Positions 62,728-64,000 of a stretch of 64,000 nt of DNA are shown one piece after another. The notes under the pieces were generated by a model. The model ran no database searches, was not told the origin of the DNA, and saw nothing but the letters and a program-made list of their open reading frames with translations. Origin of the DNA: Tridacna crocea. Its lineage: Eukaryota; Mollusca; Bivalvia; Cardiida; Cardiidae. The DNA lies in the NCBI GenBank assembly GCA_943736015.1, contig OX031061.1, forward strand, positions 17,741,290-17,805,289, in the 5' to 3' direction. The stretch's first letter is position 1. Every line of letters starts with the position of its first letter. Position numbers and translations under genes: made by a program.

Positions 62728-62906
62728 AACCTTTACCACACAATTCCAGCTTTTAATGAACAAAAAAAAGCTTTTAAAAACATAACCAGGATTCTCTCAG
62801 ACTGTTTTCTTTCCTTTCATTAAAAATCTTATGTTGTAAACAACACTTTATTTGTTGTAAACCAAATACTTTCAGGTTGGAGAGGCAAAAAAGTTGTAGT
62901 GTGGTA
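62728..62906 (+). repeat. TTAA palindromic MITE, plus, hairpin deleted
   Basis: AAACCTTTACCACACAATTCC start and GTAGTGTGGTAAACC end. A free hairpin arm (GCATTTTCTCCTTTTCCCAC) follows at 62911. Confidence 0.6.
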
Positions 62907-62949
62907 AACCAGCATTTTCTCCTTTTCCCACAATGTTTCCACGGTGTAG

Positions 62950-64000
62950 GACCGGAAATGTACAGTGTTTGAGATTGTATGTCACTTGGGAGTCTGTACA
63001 GCGGTGAAATGTCACTTGGTAGTGAAAATTGCTAACACACGGTAAGTCAAGCTGGGGATTTTTCATTTATTTTGATAGCTATTATAAAACCTTCATGTCC
63101 AGTTGTTTGTTTGTTAATCATAGACCGTATCAAGAACACTCATGTGCTCTGAAAAGCTTTCCTGGAGATATGGGGATGCCTTGATCATGTAACCATACTA
63201 AAATACAGATGATTTTACCTAAAAACAACGGGGTACATGTATTTTGTTTGATTAATCATCCTTAAAAGCTTTTTTGCTTATGCCTGGCGTCCACTAGGAC
63301 GCGGAGGGGACAAGGAAGCCTCGCGGTAAAAATAAATTCATTTCGGCATACCTTCCTGTGAGAAAATATAGATTCAGTTCAAAAATGTATTTATCCCCGG
63401 TCTTCTTGCTAGCATACTTAGGATTGTCCGCGTAAACAATCCAGAATGGTACCGAATGTTCAGGTGTGAAAGCGGATCGTTTCAGGACAACCAGGAAACG
63501 TTTGGGACAACCAGTTTCAGTGCACGACACTAGGCGGAGACTGTACGGAAATGCAGAGGTTGCATTCATAATAGATAATAAGAGCGCTTGGAGCTGTCGT
63601 TTCATAGACTGACATCGACTAATTAGCAGTGTATCAGAGAAAATAACGTCGCTCTATACAAGCACGAATGAAAAGTATCACAAACTTCAGTCGCCTGTTT
63701 TTTTTTCACCGACGATTTTTTTTTTTTCTTTTTTGTCTCGGCATATTGTGTGCAGGAGAGATTAAAAACACGTACGCCCTGTGTAAAGTCAAACTGCAAG
63801 TGACAAAGCACTGATTTTAATATGTTAATAAGGGAGTAGGTTACCTAGATACGAAACTCATGAGACATTTTCCCCGTGTTCATGGAGCATACCGCAACCT
63901 CTCTGAACGTTCAGGAAAGGTTCCGAGAACCTCCTGTATCGATTCCTCTTAGTGTCCGCAAGCTGTCCGCGTCGCTGAAGCTTTCGGGAATAAACGCGGA
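62950..64000. other. 3' flanking region without a recognised gene
   Basis: From about 63280 the sequence becomes GC- and CpG-richer and begins GGCGTCCACTAGGACGCGG. The window ends with GTCCGCAAGCTGTCCGCGTC, which is loosely complementary. This may be the start of a DNA element cut by the window edge, or the 5' region of a neighbouring gene. The 103-codon minus frame at 63294-63605 has no motif I recognise. Confidence 0.4.

Noticed and set aside
63294-63605. 103-codon minus-strand frame in GC-richer DNA
   Set aside because: I see no known motif; it may belong to a repeat cut by the window end, so no gene is called.

Overview
The window is animal nuclear DNA, most likely from a bivalve mollusc. 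It holds two long intron-rich protein genes with GT-AG introns, and the proteins are as close to vertebrate orthologues as expected for a lophotrochozoan. The repeats resemble ones known from clams and oysters: elements with about 155-bp tandem cores seeded by GTCC-type microsatellites, dense palindromic MITEs and tRNA-derived SINE-like sequences. The bivalve assignment is an inference from these repeats. There is no bacterial gene organisation.

Two complete genes are arranged head to head. The minus-strand gene (coding 18417 down to 3694) is GPR89, the Golgi pH regulator, in 14 coding exons that join in frame to 457 residues. The plus-strand gene (coding 20709 to 61916) is the single invertebrate orthologue of the ubiquitin-specific proteases USP25/USP28, in 24 coding exons that join in frame to 1147 residues, with the Cys and His catalytic boxes intact. 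The start codons are 2.3 kb apart. I found both genes by reading splice junctions; all exon phases are compatible and neither reading frame is broken. They have no obvious shared pathway.

Nearly everything else is mobile DNA. The dominant component is a TTAA-flanked palindromic MITE family of about 225-230 bp. Its ends read TTAACCCTTTACCA and its core is a near-perfect hairpin centred on GCTGGTAACCAGC. I count roughly 70 whole or partial copies, more than one per kb, in almost every large intron and often within 10-60 bp of a splice site. Below, 'plus' copies are those whose CAATCCC end comes first. Other elements are a hAT-like palindromic MITE, a hAT remnant with the end of a transposase, a 1.67-kb element with tandem-repeat inverted ends and a 10-bp target duplication, a TIR element carrying a possible first coding exon, and HINE/pearl-like elements.

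The most unusual content is two families of miniature LTR retrotransposons (TRIMs) that carry RNA polymerase III promoter-type sequences inside their LTRs. One (14174-14637, minus) has a 5S rRNA-derived segment in each LTR, a tRNA-Leu-type primer binding site and a polypurine tract, an organisation like that of Cassandra in plants. The other (2010-2915, plus a solo LTR at 29207-29639) has a tRNA-like A-box/B-box segment in each LTR, an 18/18 tRNA-Pro primer binding site, a tandem LTR-internal-LTR-internal-LTR array, and an inverted LTR fold-back ending exactly at the LTR/primer-site junction.

Layout: 1-3693, repeats downstream of GPR89, including the tRNA-type TRIM array nested in a hAT-like MITE; 3694-18417, GPR89 with MITE-filled introns and the 5S-type TRIM in intron 3; 18418-20708, the divergent intergenic region; 20709-61916, USP25/28, whose intron 19 (6.2 kb) holds the largest tandem-core elements; 61917-64000, 3' flank ending in a GC-richer stretch without a recognisable gene.
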